Assembly (NCBI GenBank): GCA_964519015.1
Contig: CAZFHZ010000005.1
Coordinates: forward strand, 1 to 64,000
Origin: CAZFHZ01 sp964519015
GTDB lineage: Bacteria; Blakebacterota; Blakebacteria; Blakebacterales; CAYUVJ01
Direction of reading: 5' to 3'
Length of the DNA stretch: 64,000 nucleotides
In this document: positions 62,828 through 64,000 of the stretch, one piece after another
Layout of the letters: the number at the start of each line of letters is the position of its first letter
Numbering within the stretch: the first letter of the stretch is position 1
The notes under the pieces: generated by a model
Told to the model about the DNA's origin: nothing
Databases searched by the model: none
What the model saw: only the letters and a program-made list of their open reading frames with translations
Translations under genes and position numbers: made by a program

Positions 62828-64000
62828 GTGACGCCGACCACCGCCGTCGATCCCGCCACCTCGGTCCATCCCGGTTCCCTGCTGCTGCTGGGCAATCCCA
62901 ACGTCGGCAAGAGCGCCATCTTCGGACATCTCACCGGCCACTATGTGACCGTATCCAACTACCCGGGCACCACCGTCGAGATCACCCGCGGCGCCGCGAA
63001 CCTGTCGGGGCGACGCTGGGAAGTGGTGGATACCCCCGGGATCAACAACCTCATCCCCCAGTCGGAGGATGAACAGGTCGCCCGGGACATGCTCCTGGCG
63101 GGGGAATGGGACGTGGTGGTGCAGGTCGGGGACACCAAGAACCTTCGCCGCCTGCTCCTCATCACCTTGCAGCTCTGTGAGATGGGGGTCCGCTTCCTGC
63201 TGGTGCTGAACATGCAGGACGAGGCACACAGCGCCGGCATCGAGGTGGATGCCGAGGCGCTCGCCCGCTCGCTCGGCGTCCCGGTGGTGGGCACGGTCGC
63301 CACCCAGCGCAAGGGACTGGGGTCCCTGATCGACCGTATCGGGCAGGCCGGACGGGGGACCTGGCGCTGCTCCTATCCGGCCGGGATCGAACGGGCCCTC
63401 GCCCGGATCGAGCCGCTGCTCCCGGAAGGGGTGCTGATCGAGCGGCGTTCCCTGGCGCTCATGCTGCTGGCCGGAGACGAGACCTTGCGGGCCTGGGTCC
63501 GGGAACAGCTCGATGAGGGCGCCCTGGCTTCCCTGAATGCCGCCATCTCCCGCCTGGAAGGGGAATCCCACCAAGGGACGGGGTACAGCATCAACCAGGC
63601 ACGGATGCGGGCGGTCGACCGCCTGATGGAGCGGGTGTTCCGGGAGCGCACCCGGGCTGCGGGACCGGTCTGGATGAGCCGGGTCGGCGAGTGGTCCACC
63701 CATCCGGTCTGGGGGCTGCCCATCCTGCTGCTGGTACTTGCCTTGGGCTGGCTGCTGGTGGGGGTCGTGGGGGCGGGCCTGCTGGTCGACCTGATCGAAA
63801 AAGGATTCTTCCAGGGCTGGCTGAATCCGGCCGCCACCGCCCTGGTGGACCGTTTCCTCCCCCTCCCGATGCTGCGGGACTTCCTGGTCGGGCAATTCGG
63901 CGTGATCACCATGGCGCTCACCTACGCGGTGGCGATCGTGCTGCCGATCGTGGGCACGTTCTTCCTCTTCTTCGGGGTACTGGAGGACTCGGGGTATATG
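62828..64000 (+). CDS. feoB: Ferrous iron transporter FeoB (C-terminal part beyond window)
   Basis: 391 codons are visible; the gene runs off the right edge. The G-protein domain has G1 GNPNVGKSAIF (22-32), G2 NYPGTTVE, G3 VDTPG and G4 NMQD, and is followed by a helical linker and the first membrane helices (LPILLLVLALGWLLVGVV, and LTYAVAIVLPIVGTFFLFFG...EDSGYM, the FeoB gate signature). Starts at GTG 62828. FeoB imports Fe2+ across the inner membrane. No feoA is seen upstream, though one could lie downstream. Confidence 0.95.
   Translation, partial: MTPTTAVDPATSVHPGSLLLLGNPNVGKSAIFGHLTGHYVTVSNYPGTTVEITRGAANLSGRRWEVVDTPGINNLIPQSEDEQVARDMLLAGEWDVVVQVGDTKNLRRLLLITLQLCEMGVRFLLVLNMQDEAHSAGIEVDAEALARSLGVPVVGTVATQRKGLGSLIDRIGQAGRGTWRCSYPAGIERALARIEPLLPEGVLIERRSLALMLLAGDETLRAWVREQLDEGALASLNAAISRLEGESHQGTGYSINQARMRAVDRLMERVFRERTRAAGPVWMSRVGEWSTHPVWGLPILLLVLALGWLLVGVVGAGLLVDLIEKGFFQGWLNPAATALVDRFLPLPMLRDFLVGQFGVITMALTYAVAIVLPIVGTFFLFFGVLEDSGYM

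Overview
The window is GC-rich (about two thirds G+C by eye) and densely packed. Its genes point to a Gram-negative bacterium: TonB-dependent and beta-barrel outer-membrane proteins, lipoproteins with clear lipoboxes, and the hopanoid genes hpnC-hpnD-hpnE. The DUF5686-type outer-membrane protein, sortilin/BNR propeller protein and RDD protein suggest an uncultured lineage near the FCB group (Gemmatimonadota or 'Eisenbacteria'-like); this placement is inference. A run of ten Ns inside uvrA marks the sequence as a draft or metagenome assembly. I see no tRNA, rRNA, CRISPR array, prophage or transposase gene.

Layout. 1-700 holds the start of an ABC transporter ATPase and its YtrA-type GntR regulator, with a long dyad at the regulator start. 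992-3200 is a small defence or addiction island: hicAB followed by an AbiE-like pair (winged-helix protein plus nucleotidyltransferase-fold protein), each behind an AT-rich palindrome. 3240-8423 is Fe-S assembly: sufB-sufC-sufD-sufU-sufT without sufS, a divergent second sufU, and an IscR-like site between them. 8456-14302 holds an exported DJ-1 protein and a metal-uptake locus (nikR, ECF CbiO and CbiQ, an S-component fused to a methyltransferase, a TonB receptor). 14449-28263 is a mixed stretch of DUF302, S41 protease, aldo/keto reductase, CPBP protease, RDD, DUF5686, a large FAD/Fe-S dehydrogenase and an M24 peptidase. 28358-31586 is hpnCDE. 31749-34573 is a module with a sigma-54-type promoter encoding a small four-cysteine secreted protein and a propeller-thioredoxin lipoprotein. 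34694-46158 has an SGNH lipoprotein, a candidate selenoprotein, ettA, a 274-bp inverted-repeat element, a BNR propeller protein and a heterodimeric ABC exporter. 46296-64000 is a tightly overlapping co-directional run: an HD-GYP response regulator, PBP4, a thioesterase, pdaD-speB, uvrA, a hybrid histidine kinase, two CorC-type proteins, a zinc-dependent phospholipase C-like protein, small envelope proteins, a GNAT protein and feoB, which leaves the window.

Most interesting points. (1) The FG-GAP lipoprotein gene at 35556-36557 is interrupted by a single in-frame TGA followed, exactly 11 nt later, by a hairpin with a bulged U and a GU-containing loop, the geometry of the E. coli fdhF SECIS: a candidate undescribed selenoprotein. 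(2) The 274-bp element at 38296-38569 has 32-bp terminal inverted repeats and two internal hairpins, and a 77-bp piece of the same family forms the hpnD-hpnE junction, supplying the hpnD stop, the hpnE ribosome binding site and the hpnE start. (3) The small four-cysteine protein has a textbook -24/-12 promoter and an adjacent thiol-redox propeller lipoprotein. (4) There is an ECF S-component/methyltransferase fusion, a 4-bp duplication that breaks the first exporter gene near its start, and a probable CTG start in a CTGA stop-start overlap.
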